Assembly: GCA_022824265.1 (NCBI GenBank)
Contig: JAJEAG010000027.1
Span: 80,986 to 144,985 of the forward strand
Direction of reading: 5' to 3'
Length of the DNA: 64,000 bases
Source of the DNA: Candidatus Poribacteria bacterium
Lineage (GTDB): Bacteria > Poribacteria > WGA-4E > WGA-3G
Position numbers and translations under genes: made by a program. Shown piece after piece: positions 17,505-25,895 of this stretch (position 1 is its first letter; every line of letters starts with the position of its first letter). Under the pieces are notes generated by a model. It had not been told where the DNA came from and searched no databases. It saw nothing but the letters and a program-made list of their open reading frames with translations.

Positions 17505-18701
17505 ATGTATATTCTCTGTGCGAATGTTGGAAGCACATCCTTCAAATACCAAATCATTGATATAGATACAAATACTTCTCTCGTCAAGGGAGGTGTAGAA
17601 CGTATCGGGAATTCTCCATCTGCTTTCACTCATGCAGTACCTGGCAAACCGTCTCGTGAAGGTAAAATTGATGCACCATCACACATAGATGCAATTGCTC
17701 ACGCGATGGAACTTATCACCGATCCAGAGGTAGGTTGTCTATCAGACCTAAGTGAATTGGACGGTGTTGGATTCAAAACCATTCTTGCGAAAGGATATTG
17801 GCGTTCTGCCATAATTACAGAAGATGTAATTGCTGCATTAGAGGCTTCCACACCCCTTGCACCTATGCACAATCCATTCTATATAGCCTCAATCCGTGCC
17901 TTTCAGGAACTACTTCCGAACACGCCACTCGTGGCTGTTTTTGAGACTTGGTTCCATCAAACTATTCCAGATTATGCTTACGAATTCGGTGTGCCTCGCT
18001 TTTGGGTAGAAAAGCACGGTATTCGTAAATACGGATTTCACGGAGCATCACACCGCTATATATCAGAACGCGTTCCCGAATTACTTGGACGGGAATCATC
18101 AGATGGACTTCGGATTATCTCTTGTCATCTCGGTGGGAGTTCCTCTATCTCTGCCATCAAAGACGGGAAATCTATTGACACATCTATGGGGGCATCAACA
18201 CAATACGGTATGATACAATCTACGCGTTGTGGTGACTTAGATGCTTTTGCCGTCTTATATATGATGGATAAAGAGGGATTTTCTACAGATGAAATCAGAC
18301 AGCAATTGATTGAGGATTCAGGTGTTAAAGGCATCTCTGGCACGAGTGGGGATATGCGGGATGTAGAAGCAGCGATCAACGCGGGGAATGACAATGCTCG
18401 TTTGGCATTAGAAACCTATGTCTACGGAGTGAAGAAGTATATCGGTGCTTATATTGCTGCACTTGGGGGTGTTGATGTCATCGCTTTTGCGGGTGGTATC
18501 GGTGAGAAAAGCACAACAACACGCGCAAAGATCTGTGAAGGACTTGAATGGTGTGGTATCCAATTAGATGTAGAAAAAAATATCAATACTACAGACGAAG
18601 ACGATATCTCTACTGAGAATAGTCGGGCAAAAATACTCGTTGTATCTACAAACGAGGAACTCATCGTATCACGTGAAACTGCACAGGTTTTATCTCAATA
18701 A
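17505..18701 (+). CDS. acetokinase-family kinase (AckA-like) with altered substrate pocket
   Basis: 398 residues, full length for acetate kinase. ASKHA landmarks are present: N7 in CANVGSTSFKYQ, KYGFHGASHRYI near 175-186, SCHLGGSSS near 206 (usually HLGNG), TRCGDLDA near 240 with its Arg, FAGGIGEKS near 325 and TNEELIVSRE near the end with its Glu. Two positions that define the acetate site deviate: the loop GHRVVHGG of AckA is GFKTILAKG here (R91 replaced by Lys), and FDTAFHQ is FETWFHQ (D148 replaced by Glu147). Acetate may therefore not be the substrate; another carboxylate kinase is possible. No phosphotransacetylase gene is nearby. Confidence 0.8.
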   Translation: MYILCANVGSTSFKYQIIDIDTNTSLVKGGVERIGNSPSAFTHAVPGKPSREGKIDAPSHIDAIAHAMELITDPEVGCLSDLSELDGVGFKTILAKGYWRSAIITEDVIAALEASTPLAPMHNPFYIASIRAFQELLPNTPLVAVFETWFHQTIPDYAYEFGVPRFWVEKHGIRKYGFHGASHRYISERVPELLGRESSDGLRIISCHLGGSSSISAIKDGKSIDTSMGASTQYGMIQSTRCGDLDAFAVLYMMDKEGFSTDEIRQQLIEDSGVKGISGTSGDMRDVEAAINAGNDNARLALETYVYGVKKYIGAYIAALGGVDVIAFAGGIGEKSTTTRAKICEGLEWCGIQLDVEKNINTTDEDDISTENSRAKILVVSTNEELIVSRETAQVLSQ

Positions 18702-18732
18702 GCACAAAGACTTGTCAGTTATGCTAATTTCC

Positions 18733-19524
18733 TTACATTAAATACTCCCGTTCCTGAAAAATTCGTATAGCAAGCCACATTGCCCCTGCCGTCAAGACAC
18801 AGATTACTAAAAATGCTATCCATGTTGTCGGTGGTTTATCACCTAACAAATCACTAAGCATATCCCCACGTAGTTTGAAATCGGGAAATAGGGTCATTAG
18901 GTAATGTGTTAGACCAACCCGTTTGATTCCCATTGGCATTGCAGGAATTGAGGTAAGCCTTTCCCAACCTAATACAAACAGCAATCCCCATAGAACTGGA
19001 TTCTTAAATCGGACAGACAACAGAACTGCGAAAGCACCATAGGTTAACAATCCTAAGGTTAGCGAACCAGTATATAAGAAACTCATTCCTAAAACCGTCA
19101 ATCGTTCCTTTAGTTTCGGATGTGTTTGCATAATTCCTGTCAGTAGCAAATGTGATACACTTATGAGAACAACTGCTCCAATTATATATGCTGCGAATTT
19201 CGTAAGTAGAAGCAAGGATTTCTGTATGGGTCGCATCTGTAGAAATGTTAATCCTCTGCCATCAATCTCATCCGATACAATCGCTGAACCGTAAAATATG
19301 GCGCACAAATTCGTCAAAAAACCGTAATAGATAAATGTTAGATTGGGTATGAAACTGTTCACACTTGATGTGCTTCGGACTGTGAATCGAAATATCAACG
19401 CTATGATTAGTGGGAGTAGGCACCCTAACAACATTAAGAGTCCGCGTCTACCCAAGAATAATTGACGTAGTGTTAGTTTGAATAGTGATAAATAGGCAGG
19501 AAACGAATTGGGAATTATAGACAT
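18733..19524 (-). CDS. ABC-2 type transporter permease
   Basis: 263 residues with six hydrophobic segments (about 28-46, 60-78, 100-120, 145-170, 178-196 and 238-256). The pattern FYGSAIVSDEIDGRGLTFLQMRPIQKSLLLLTK near 78-110 is the typical ABC-2 permease loop, where the E-x-x-x-G-T-L motif is E-x-D-G-R-G-L-T. An ATPase gene is not adjacent, so the partner must be encoded elsewhere or lost. It is convergent with the acetokinase gene and divergent from the amidohydrolase. Such permeases move lipids, polymers or drugs; nothing narrows the substrate. Confidence 0.8.
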   Translation of the reverse strand: MSIIPNSFPAYLSLFKLTLRQLFLGRRGLLMLLGCLLPLIIALIFRFTVRSTSSVNSFIPNLTFIYYGFLTNLCAIFYGSAIVSDEIDGRGLTFLQMRPIQKSLLLLTKFAAYIIGAVVLISVSHLLLTGIMQTHPKLKERLTVLGMSFLYTGSLTLGLLTYGAFAVLLSVRFKNPVLWGLLFVLGWERLTSIPAMPMGIKRVGLTHYLMTLFPDFKLRGDMLSDLLGDKPPTTWIAFLVICVLTAGAMWLAIRIFQEREYLM

Positions 19525-19633
19525 TTATTAGCCTTTGGATAGTTTATTTTTATACATAATATAGTAACATGAAAATGCATACTTTTACAAACCTATGTAT
19601 AAGTGTCAATGGTATTTCTCTCAAATATTATCT

Positions 19634-19673
19634 TTGAGAACGCAATAATGTTTGGTATAATTCCAACATTATT
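19634..19673 (+). promoter_or_regulatory. promoter overlapped by a symmetric inverted repeat
   Basis: TTGAGA (19634-19639), a 16-bp spacer and TATAAT (19656-19661) precede the amidohydrolase start by about 40 bp. AATAATGTT (19644-19652) and its exact complement AACATTATT (19665-19673) flank the -10 box symmetrically, with GG and CC extending the symmetry inward. This is the geometry of a repressor operator. Confidence 0.5.
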
Positions 19674-19702
19674 TTATATTATGGAAACTGGCAAAGGAAA
19701 AT

Positions 19703-20548
19703 ATGCAAAGAATCATTGACACTCACCAACATCTATGGGATATATCTAACTTGGAATACCCTTGGTTAGATGGGTTTGATCTACTAAATCAACAATATAC
19801 ACCTGAAGATTACCGCAATGCTATTGGGGACATCAACGTCGTCAAGTCAGTTCATGTTGAAGGGGATCCAGCAGAGACACATGTTGTGCAAGAAGTCGAA
19901 TGGCTTACTGACATCGCGAAAAAAGATGGTATGATTGGGGCAATTTGTGCCGCTGCACCACTTGAAAAGCCTAATGTAGAGGCAATTCTTGAACAACTTG
20001 CTGCGTTTGACCTTGTTGTAGGTATCCGTAGAATGGCATGGCACAATCCAGGTAACGATTTCTATGCAAGTCCAGAACTGATTAATGGTGTGAAGTTATT
20101 AGAGAAATATAACCTTTCATTTGAACTCTGTGCTAAATACGATCAACTCCCTGCGGCAATAAAATTGGTAGAAGCCACGCCTAATGTCATCCATGCTGTC
20201 AATCACTGTGGGGGTCCAAATATAAAAGACGGTGAGTTTGAACCTTGGGCAACCCGCATGCGTAACCTTGCGGGTTATGAGAATGTTCGCTGTAAGGTAT
20301 CGGGTATCGTAACAGTGGCAAGTGAAGACTGGACAACAGAGGAATTGAAACCTTATATACGACATCTTGTGGATGTATTCGATTATGACAGGTTGATGTT
20401 TGGTAGCGATTGGCCCGTGTGTACTTTAGCTGCAGAATATCATGAGTGGTTCGCTGCACTCCTCTCGGTTGTTGATGAAGCATCAGATTCAGAGAAAGAT
20501 CGATTTTTCTATCAAAACGCGTTGGAATTCTATAGAATTAGCATATAA
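19703..20548 (+). CDS. amidohydrolase-family metal-dependent hydrolase (fuconolactonase-like)
   Basis: 281 residues in the Amidohydro_2 group of TIM-barrel hydrolases. It begins with the metal motif DTHQHLW (H-x-H at about 7-9), has a conserved GIRRMAW strand, the HAVNHCGGP metal or substrate His region near 170 and the closing FGSDWPVC with the catalytic Asp near 233. Members hydrolyse lactones such as L-fuconolactone or decarboxylate aromatic acids; the absence of a Lys or Cys in the metal strands fits lactonase-like members. The promoter at 19634 has an operator-like repeat, which suggests induction by substrate. Confidence 0.85.
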   Translation: MQRIIDTHQHLWDISNLEYPWLDGFDLLNQQYTPEDYRNAIGDINVVKSVHVEGDPAETHVVQEVEWLTDIAKKDGMIGAICAAAPLEKPNVEAILEQLAAFDLVVGIRRMAWHNPGNDFYASPELINGVKLLEKYNLSFELCAKYDQLPAAIKLVEATPNVIHAVNHCGGPNIKDGEFEPWATRMRNLAGYENVRCKVSGIVTVASEDWTTEELKPYIRHLVDVFDYDRLMFGSDWPVCTLAAEYHEWFAALLSVVDEASDSEKDRFFYQNALEFYRISI

Positions 20549-20573
20549 ATAGTATGGAGCGGGAAACCTCGCG

Positions 20574-20842
20574 CCATAGGTGTCAATTTAGTGTGTAACG
20601 TTAGTGCATCTAATACACCTTTCGCCCCTCTGGGGCTTGCTGTTAGAAAGATCAACGTTTACTGGACACCTTTCGCCTCTCCGAGGCTTTAACAAGGTAT
20701 ATTTCAGCACCAGCGGTGCGGAATGTGTATAGCACCTAATACAGCAAAAACCCAAAGCACCAGCGGTGCGAAAGGTATGCCATCTAAAATTGGTCGGATA
20801 AGGATTACCCCATGAGACATGTTCTTAAATTGACACCTATGG
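20574..20842. repeat. nested palindromic repeat cluster bounded by 17-bp inverted ends
   Basis: The ends CCATAGGTGTCAATTTA (20574-20590) and its exact complement (20826-20842) bound 269 bp. Inside are four hairpin units, two per strand: 20616-20638 and 20667-20689 (both reading CACCTTTCGCC...GGCTT) and 20707-20719 and 20757-20769 (both GCACCAGCGGTGC). Read in one orientation, each is a 5-bp stem with a 3-base loop followed by a GCGAAAGGTGT-like tail (one copy diverged to GGAATGTGT). Short GC palindromes in direct orientation flank the whole (about 20556-20573 and 20843-20866). No clear target duplication was found. There is no gene in the 20549-20885 gap. Confidence 0.75.
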
Positions 20843-20885
20843 GAACGGGGAGACCCCGCCCCTACGAGTAATTTGATATACGCTA

Positions 20886-22817
20886 TTAAGGTCTAATCAA
20901 TATAGGTTCGACGCCTTGGGATTCTTGTATTTGCTGTTTTAGATTATCTGCTTCTGAACGTTCTGTGAATGATCCAATAGTGACTCGGTGCAAGGTATTT
21001 CCATTGATTGAGGCAGTATATATTTTCACAATTTCATTTGGGTAGAGACGTTTCAGATTTTCAGCCATCATATTAGCATTTCGACGTTCACCGAATGAAC
21101 CGACCATCAATGTTAACTTAGGTTGGTCAGTTTCAACTTGAGGATTGTTTGCTACGGTTACACCACCGAATTGCAGACGTTCTTGCTGACTACTTTGATT
21201 ACCAGCAATATCTTTGACAGTCAATTCAAATCGATATGTTGTGGTAGTAAGTTGTGGGACTTTAGATAGGACGATAGTCTCAGGTGGCGTATCTTTACCT
21301 TCGCTCTTTTCTACTAAATTATCGTCTGCATCAAATATCTCAAGTTTCCATTCTGCAATAGCGTTTATGTCCCATGCCTTTACGTTAACACTCTTATGTC
21401 CTTTCTTGGTCAACTCAAGTGTAGTCGGAATTAGGTCAACCGTTACCTTTTTGCTTTGTCTGAGATGTGCATTTCCTTGTGCATCAATAATATATAGCTG
21501 CAGGACGTAATCTCCATCGGACACTAAATTACCGTCTGTTCCCATTCCGTTCCATACTATACCATTCGTAGGAGTACCTGTTCCAGTTTTCTCCCAAACC
21601 TGTTCGGTATATGCGTCAGTGAGTGTTAATCTCCATTTATCATTCGGTCTAACTATAAAATTGAATGTGGTACTGTCAGCAACACCATCACCGTTCGGTG
21701 AAATAGCGATATTGGTTACTTGTAATTCTCTTGAAGTTACATCAGAACCGTTACCCACTTCCAAAGTTTTCGGCATCAGAATCATCGATGGTGTCCGAGT
21801 GGTTTTTTCTCGCTTTGCATCAGTCTTAGTTTCAATTGGGGGAGATGATGGTTTAGCAGTAGATTGTATCTTGTTTCCACCCCACCGCAATGTTGCAGTA
21901 ATCCAATGCAGGCTCTGTCCAAATTCTCCGCCTCTCACATGTGCATAATCTAACTGACCTGAGGAATTTTGAAAGCTTATTCCTTGTGTCCATTGACCTT
22001 GACTGAATTGACTGGAATCTGTTAGTGCGGTATATCCTAAACGTAATCCGATGTGGTCGTTGTATAGCCAACGTTCTACGCCGAAGTGCAACCGAAGTCT
22101 TTCTCCCCAAGTGGTATCATTCTGTCCACGAATCGCAAAATCTGCGGACAAAAGTGTTGAACTATCGGGACGATATGTAGTGCCAAAACGCACTGCTAAC
22201 GGTAAACTTTCAATCAACTCACCATTCTCCCGAATGCCGTTGCTCAACTCCGATAGGTTTATTCCAAATGTTACTGAATCTCCTGTCTTTTCTAATGGAT
22301 AGGTGAATTGCATACCCATATCTACACTCCACAGATAATTTGTCCTGATTGGCGTGTTGTTTTGATAGTAGCGTATATTTGCACCTGCCGAAGTCTGTTC
22401 ATTTAATGTCATTCCATATCCTAATAGCACAATCTGCGTAGATTCGCTGTTGCTGTTGTTCCAACCGTTGAACCAAGATGCTAATGATAGGTTTCCCACA
22501 TTTTTATCTGTCAATCCGAGTGAATAGGGACTTGCTGCTAAAGAAAATGCTTGGTCCGGTCCTGATGGTTCTCCTGAAAATGGAATCCCACCCATATTCA
22601 CTTCTAAGCCGTTCATAAAACCGAGTGAGGACGGATTCCAGAGAAATCCGTTATTTGCCGATGGACCCGCAGTAAAGGCACTTCCCATACCAACGGCTCT
22701 TGCACTTGCACCGACAAAGATATCACGATGATCTATTCCTGATGATGCTTCAGTATGCATCACATTTCCAAACATTAACACTACGAAACTGACTATTACG
22801 AGTGTTCTAATTCTCAT
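20886..22817 (-). CDS. outer-membrane beta-barrel protein with FlgD-like Ig and SPOR domains
   Basis: I start at ATG 22817 (about 643 residues) because GGAG lies seven bases upstream; ATGs at 22829 and 22844 are less well placed. A signal peptide covers about 1-25. Residues about 30-330 resemble PorV/UPF0164-type barrels, starting with IFVGASARAVGMGSAFTAGPSANNG. Residues about 360-460 hold a FlgD-like Ig module (ISPNGDGVADSTTF, WNGMGTDGNLVSDGDYVLQL). The last 75 residues are a SPOR domain (LMVGSFGERRNANMMAENLK, TIGSFTERSEADNLK) that binds denuded peptidoglycan. Joining an outer-membrane barrel to SPOR suggests linkage of the envelope to the cell wall or division site. Confidence 0.8.
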   Translation of the reverse strand: MRIRTLVIVSFVVLMFGNVMHTEASSGIDHRDIFVGASARAVGMGSAFTAGPSANNGFLWNPSSLGFMNGLEVNMGGIPFSGEPSGPDQAFSLAASPYSLGLTDKNVGNLSLASWFNGWNNSNSESTQIVLLGYGMTLNEQTSAGANIRYYQNNTPIRTNYLWSVDMGMQFTYPLEKTGDSVTFGINLSELSNGIRENGELIESLPLAVRFGTTYRPDSSTLLSADFAIRGQNDTTWGERLRLHFGVERWLYNDHIGLRLGYTALTDSSQFSQGQWTQGISFQNSSGQLDYAHVRGGEFGQSLHWITATLRWGGNKIQSTAKPSSPPIETKTDAKREKTTRTPSMILMPKTLEVGNGSDVTSRELQVTNIAISPNGDGVADSTTFNFIVRPNDKWRLTLTDAYTEQVWEKTGTGTPTNGIVWNGMGTDGNLVSDGDYVLQLYIIDAQGNAHLRQSKKVTVDLIPTTLELTKKGHKSVNVKAWDINAIAEWKLEIFDADDNLVEKSEGKDTPPETIVLSKVPQLTTTTYRFELTVKDIAGNQSSQQERLQFGGVTVANNPQVETDQPKLTLMVGSFGERRNANMMAENLKRLYPNEIVKIYTASINGNTLHRVTIGSFTERSEADNLKQQIQESQGVEPILIRP

Positions 22818-23112
22818 TTTTTTCTCCATTTTACATACAACCATTTTTTAGGTAGAACTTTATCTTTAATTTTAACGCTATAACCTTGAGTATGGGTACA
22901 TAGCTATAGAATTGTGCGATAGTTTTGATTGCAATCTGTTTCTATTTTCATGAAATTCGGTATTTCTAATGCATTTCTTGCCTGTGTAAGAAACAAAAAA
23001 TAACATTTAGTTGTTTTTAGTTGTTTTTTAGTTGTTTTTTTTAAATTTTTGGTTAGGTGTCCTCGATCCTGTAGTGGTATGAGTTTAAACCGACTTTTTT
23101 TGTTGGCGGAAA

Positions 23113-23295
23113 TTAAAAAAAACAACTAAAAGCAAGTTTTTTTTTGCTCGTTTTTTGGTTTTTGTGTTTTGGTATGTTGTCATCGCATTGCAGAAGTTTT
23201 GTGTGATTTATTAGAGGATTTAGTCTTTGGATTTGGTTGATTGTCATTGGATTCCTCGATTTTGTCCGTTGTGTGTTGGATGTTTGGTTTTTCAT
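23113..23295 (-). CDS. possible leaderless low-complexity ORF, left copy
   Basis: 60 codons rich in Asn, Gln, Thr and Lys. TATAAT on the minus strand (23310-23305) lies nine bases before the ATG, so the transcript would start within a few bases of it. The 63-bp block from TTGTTC (23355) to the ATG aligns without gaps to 25833-25895 in front of the rightward ORF at 25893, about 70 percent overall and 20 of 21 in the last part. The encoded proteins share composition more than sequence. It may be a short peptide gene, a non-coding RNA or the end of a repeat; translation is not demonstrated. Confidence 0.35.
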   Translation of the reverse strand: MKNQTSNTQRTKSRNPMTINQIQRLNPLINHTKLLQCDDNIPKHKNQKTSKKKLAFSCFF

Positions 23296-23355
23296 AGTGA
23301 TAGTATTATAACATGTGTATTGTGTGGTTTGTAGGTTTTGTGAAATTTAGAACAA
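23293..23355 (-). promoter_or_regulatory. conserved promoter block, left copy
   Basis: Homologous to 25833-25895 in the opposite orientation. The shared core is TGTTATAATACTA, one variable base, then CACTATG. The -10 box is perfect; a matching -35 box is not conserved between the two copies. Confidence 0.55.
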
Positions 23356-23550
23356 TATATATCCAATATGTTTTATGTGTGTTTGGTAATTGAGGGGTGG
23401 ATTATTGTCTGAACAAGGATGGACAGGATGGCTATGAGAGAGTCTATCATGTCTTGATTTATTACCTTATAATTGATATACTTGCAATATAAACTACGGG
23501 ATTGTCCTCCCGACTCTCGTTATTTTATATCACATAAGGTAATCATCTCA

Positions 23551-23709
23551 ATGGCACAACAAAACTTCAATGATAGATTGATAGAACTCCTCAAAACTAA
23601 CCCCGACTTTATAGACGAATCCGGTGAACTCCTCCCCGCAGCAGTCAAAGATAGTGCATGGAAACTTGACCATAATCTCATTAGGTTACTCCATACCGAT
23701 ACCGTATAA
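23551..23709 (+). pseudogene. N-terminal remnant of a site-specific DNA methyltransferase (type III Mod-like)
   Basis: 52 codons. The peptide FNDRLIELLKTNPDFIDESGELLPAAVKDSAWKLDHNLIRLL is the start of a large family of restriction-system adenine methyltransferases as I know it; there the text continues for several hundred residues with DPPY and FxGxG motifs. Here it ends in a stop after TDTV and none of the catalytic motifs follow. It is therefore a 5' fragment left after deletion. It sits 39 bp upstream of the HEPN-like gene. The family assignment is from memory of this N-terminal pattern. Confidence 0.6.
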
Positions 23710-23748
23710 TACATTTGCTGTTGAATGTCAAATTAAGAGAAAATAGAA

Positions 23749-25215
23749 ATGACAGATGAAAGAAAACAAGAACTGACGCAGTTGTTAAATGAAGCAATAA
23801 ATAAATTATGTATTCTATACAAATACGGTTCTTTACCTATCCCTATAGATGTATATCGTAAATACTTAGAAGAACGATGGGAGTTTTACGGTGTAGATTA
23901 TCTATCGTTTACCTTTGATACCCATTTTACAATTTTCATTGTAGGAGAGGATGGTGACTTAAAACCTTTTTACAAAATAGACAGTAATTCTAAACTACTT
24001 ACATTTATATTAGAAGAACTTGCTCCGTTTATTAGAAATGGGAATATTCCGGAAATTTCAACAGGAAGTTATATTGTAGAAAGCGGTTTTACTGATGGAT
24101 CCCGTATTTTTTGCACTGGTGGTGGAATTAGTCAACAACATCACATTTTGGATCGCCTTCTACATATTGCACTCGTACGAGGAGTAGATGAAGCTGTATC
24201 AGCCTTTGATAGAAGTTGTTGCCCCGAAGGAGTACACGGCTTTTTTCAATACGTTGCATTAGTTGATGGGATAAAGATTGAAAAAGAAATAAATATCTTT
24301 GAAGGCGTAAAACTTATCCCTCTATCCTCTTTGAATGTAACCAAAACAACTGATGAAGTTTTACGGTATTTACCTGGTTTTCCTTATGATACTTACAGGC
24401 ATCAGAAGGATTCCTTTTTTGGAAAAACACTGTTGATTATTGATCAACCCGGATTTTCTATATTTCACAAACCTCCTGAACATCTGTTTGAATCCAGAAC
24501 TCAAGTATCAGACTTAGCATTTCAAGTTGAAGAACATGCCGTGAAATTTAGGAATCGCAAAGAGATAAATGCTTTCATAAAATCTTTTTTTCAGGTACTC
24601 TCTTTGGTTTGTAATTCCTCAGTGTACGTATATCATTTAGGGTGGTTTTTAGCGGAAGACAGATCCCTTCATGGTAAAAGTAATGCGATTGGAACTCGTT
24701 CCTTGTTTTGGGAACGTAGACCACTGGTAAGTTCTACTATGGCAGGACAGACAGAAATAGATAAAGCAAAACGCTATTACAATATCTTGGACAATCCTAA
24801 TTCAAGCATTGCGGAAAGATTGCAAATACCTATTGGTAGATGGATAAAGTCGAAAACATCTGCTAATTCCGTTGATAGAATGATTGACTTGGGAATTGCT
24901 TTGGAAGGTATCTATTTACCAGCAGAAAACATAGAGCAATTATCTTTTCAATTCCGTTTATGCGCATCTTGGCACTTAGGAAAAAACCAAGCAGATCGTC
25001 AGAAGTTAATCGCCGAGTTTAAAGCAATATACTCCCTTCGTTCCAAGGCTGTTCACAATGGGGAAGTTCCTCCAACAGTTAAGATTAGAAAGGGAGAGAA
25101 ACCAATGCCTACATCAGAATTCATTCCAAGAGCTCAAGACTTATGTCGGGACTCAATAATAAAGATTTTGGAAGATGGGGAATTCCCTGATTGGAACGAT
25201 TTGATACTCGGTTAA
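23749..25215 (+). CDS. HEPN-domain protein, candidate ApeA-like defence RNase
   Basis: 488 residues with no signal peptide. I do not recognise the N-terminal 350 residues as a named domain; they look like a mixed alpha/beta fold, similar in position to the ApeA N-terminal region. The C-terminal 120 residues are helical and include FRLCASWHLGKN, then FKAIYSLRSKAVHNGEV. R431-x4-H436 fits the HEPN ribonuclease motif (R-x4-6-H), and the LRSKAVHNG environment matches ApeA-type HEPN domains. Such proteins cut RNA on phage infection and stop the cell. The neighbour is a restriction methyltransferase remnant, supporting a defence locus. The RNase function is inference from the motif. Confidence 0.6.
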   Translation: MTDERKQELTQLLNEAINKLCILYKYGSLPIPIDVYRKYLEERWEFYGVDYLSFTFDTHFTIFIVGEDGDLKPFYKIDSNSKLLTFILEELAPFIRNGNIPEISTGSYIVESGFTDGSRIFCTGGGISQQHHILDRLLHIALVRGVDEAVSAFDRSCCPEGVHGFFQYVALVDGIKIEKEINIFEGVKLIPLSSLNVTKTTDEVLRYLPGFPYDTYRHQKDSFFGKTLLIIDQPGFSIFHKPPEHLFESRTQVSDLAFQVEEHAVKFRNRKEINAFIKSFFQVLSLVCNSSVYVYHLGWFLAEDRSLHGKSNAIGTRSLFWERRPLVSSTMAGQTEIDKAKRYYNILDNPNSSIAERLQIPIGRWIKSKTSANSVDRMIDLGIALEGIYLPAENIEQLSFQFRLCASWHLGKNQADRQKLIAEFKAIYSLRSKAVHNGEVPPTVKIRKGEKPMPTSEFIPRAQDLCRDSIIKILEDGEFPDWNDLILG

Positions 25216-25298
25216 GCAGAGGTATTATAGAGAAGAAAGCCAGGGATATAGGATTGTTCTGAGCCGTAGCCTCCCAATCACACGGATGAACCCGAATT

Positions 25299-25562
25299 TT
25301 GTCCTCTGGCAACTATATAATACTCTATATTTGTCATTTTGGCAAAATTATTACAATCTATAACTTCTCTGAACATGACCGATGGAAAGAGGAATTTCTG
25401 AAAGAAATCCGTGCTGAATATTCAAGTAGGATTCTGGCGGAGAATAGCAAATATCGTATTATTGGGGTGCCATCATTCTACGACGAAGACCACGAAAATG
25501 AATTCAAAGAAGACCTTGATAATGCGTTGAATTCGTACCCACAAAATGACATCACCTCGTAG
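25299..25562 (+). pseudogene. coding-like fragment of unknown protein
   Basis: Open from TTG 25299 with no ATG in frame. From about residue 23 the sequence looks like a real charged, helical protein end (residues H-D-R-W-K-E-E-F-L-K-E, then G-V-P-S-F-Y-D-E-D-H-E). I do not recognise the family. With no start signal and the remnant upstream, it is best read as the 3' end of a deleted island gene. Confidence 0.3.
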
Positions 25563-25590
25563 GTCGGAGCGAGCATAACGACTACCGACA

Positions 25591-25796
25591 TGTTGTCTGA
25601 ACCAGGATTTACAGGATTTCAGGATTTGCAGGATAAGACGGAATTTGATGTGTCTATGTTTTTGAAATGTATATGCGTATATGCATGCTTCGGAAACTTA
25701 AACTACATCAAAAACACAATCCTGAAAATCCTATAATCCTGAAAATCCTGGTTCAGACAATTCTCCTATCCTGAAAATCCTGGTTCAGACAATTCT
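25591..25796. repeat. AGGATTT-type repeats in inverted arrangement
   Basis: A rightward run of AGGATTT words follows TTGTCTGAACCAGG at 25593-25640. The inverse words ATCCTG recur at 25721-25796, ending in two 27-bp copies (25738-25764 and 25770-25796) of a unit that closes with GGTTCAGACAATTCT. The arms could pair across a loop of about 80 bases. A related TTGTCTGAAC copy lies at 23405 on the other side of the HEPN gene. Confidence 0.6.
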
Positions 25797-25832
25797 AAAT
25801 CTGAAACACACCCAAAACATACATGAAACATA

Positions 25833-25895
25833 TTGTTCACAGATCCACAAACCCTTTTATTCTATCCCAACACCTGTTATAATACTACCACTATG
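25833..25895 (+). promoter_or_regulatory. conserved promoter block, right copy
   Basis: TATAAT at 25878-25883 lies nine bases before the ATG at 25893. It aligns with the leftward block at 23355-23293 over 63 bp without gaps. Confidence 0.55.

Larger units (their letters stand above)
22845..23472. other. T/G-rich gene-poor stretch at the left edge of the accessory island
   Basis: The plus strand is unusually rich in T and G. At 23008-23040 TTAGTTGTTTTT recurs three times, and AAAACAACTAAAA at about 23119-23131 is its inverted copy. The only frame worth noting is the leftward ORF at 23113-23295 (separate entry). A short repeat TTGTCTGAAC at 23405 recurs at 25593. Confidence 0.5.

Noticed and set aside
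22981..23160. T-run and AACAACTAAAA repeats as a possible replication or transfer origin
   Set aside because: No DnaA boxes, iterons or replication gene are nearby; the skew is better explained by the paired low-complexity ORF element.
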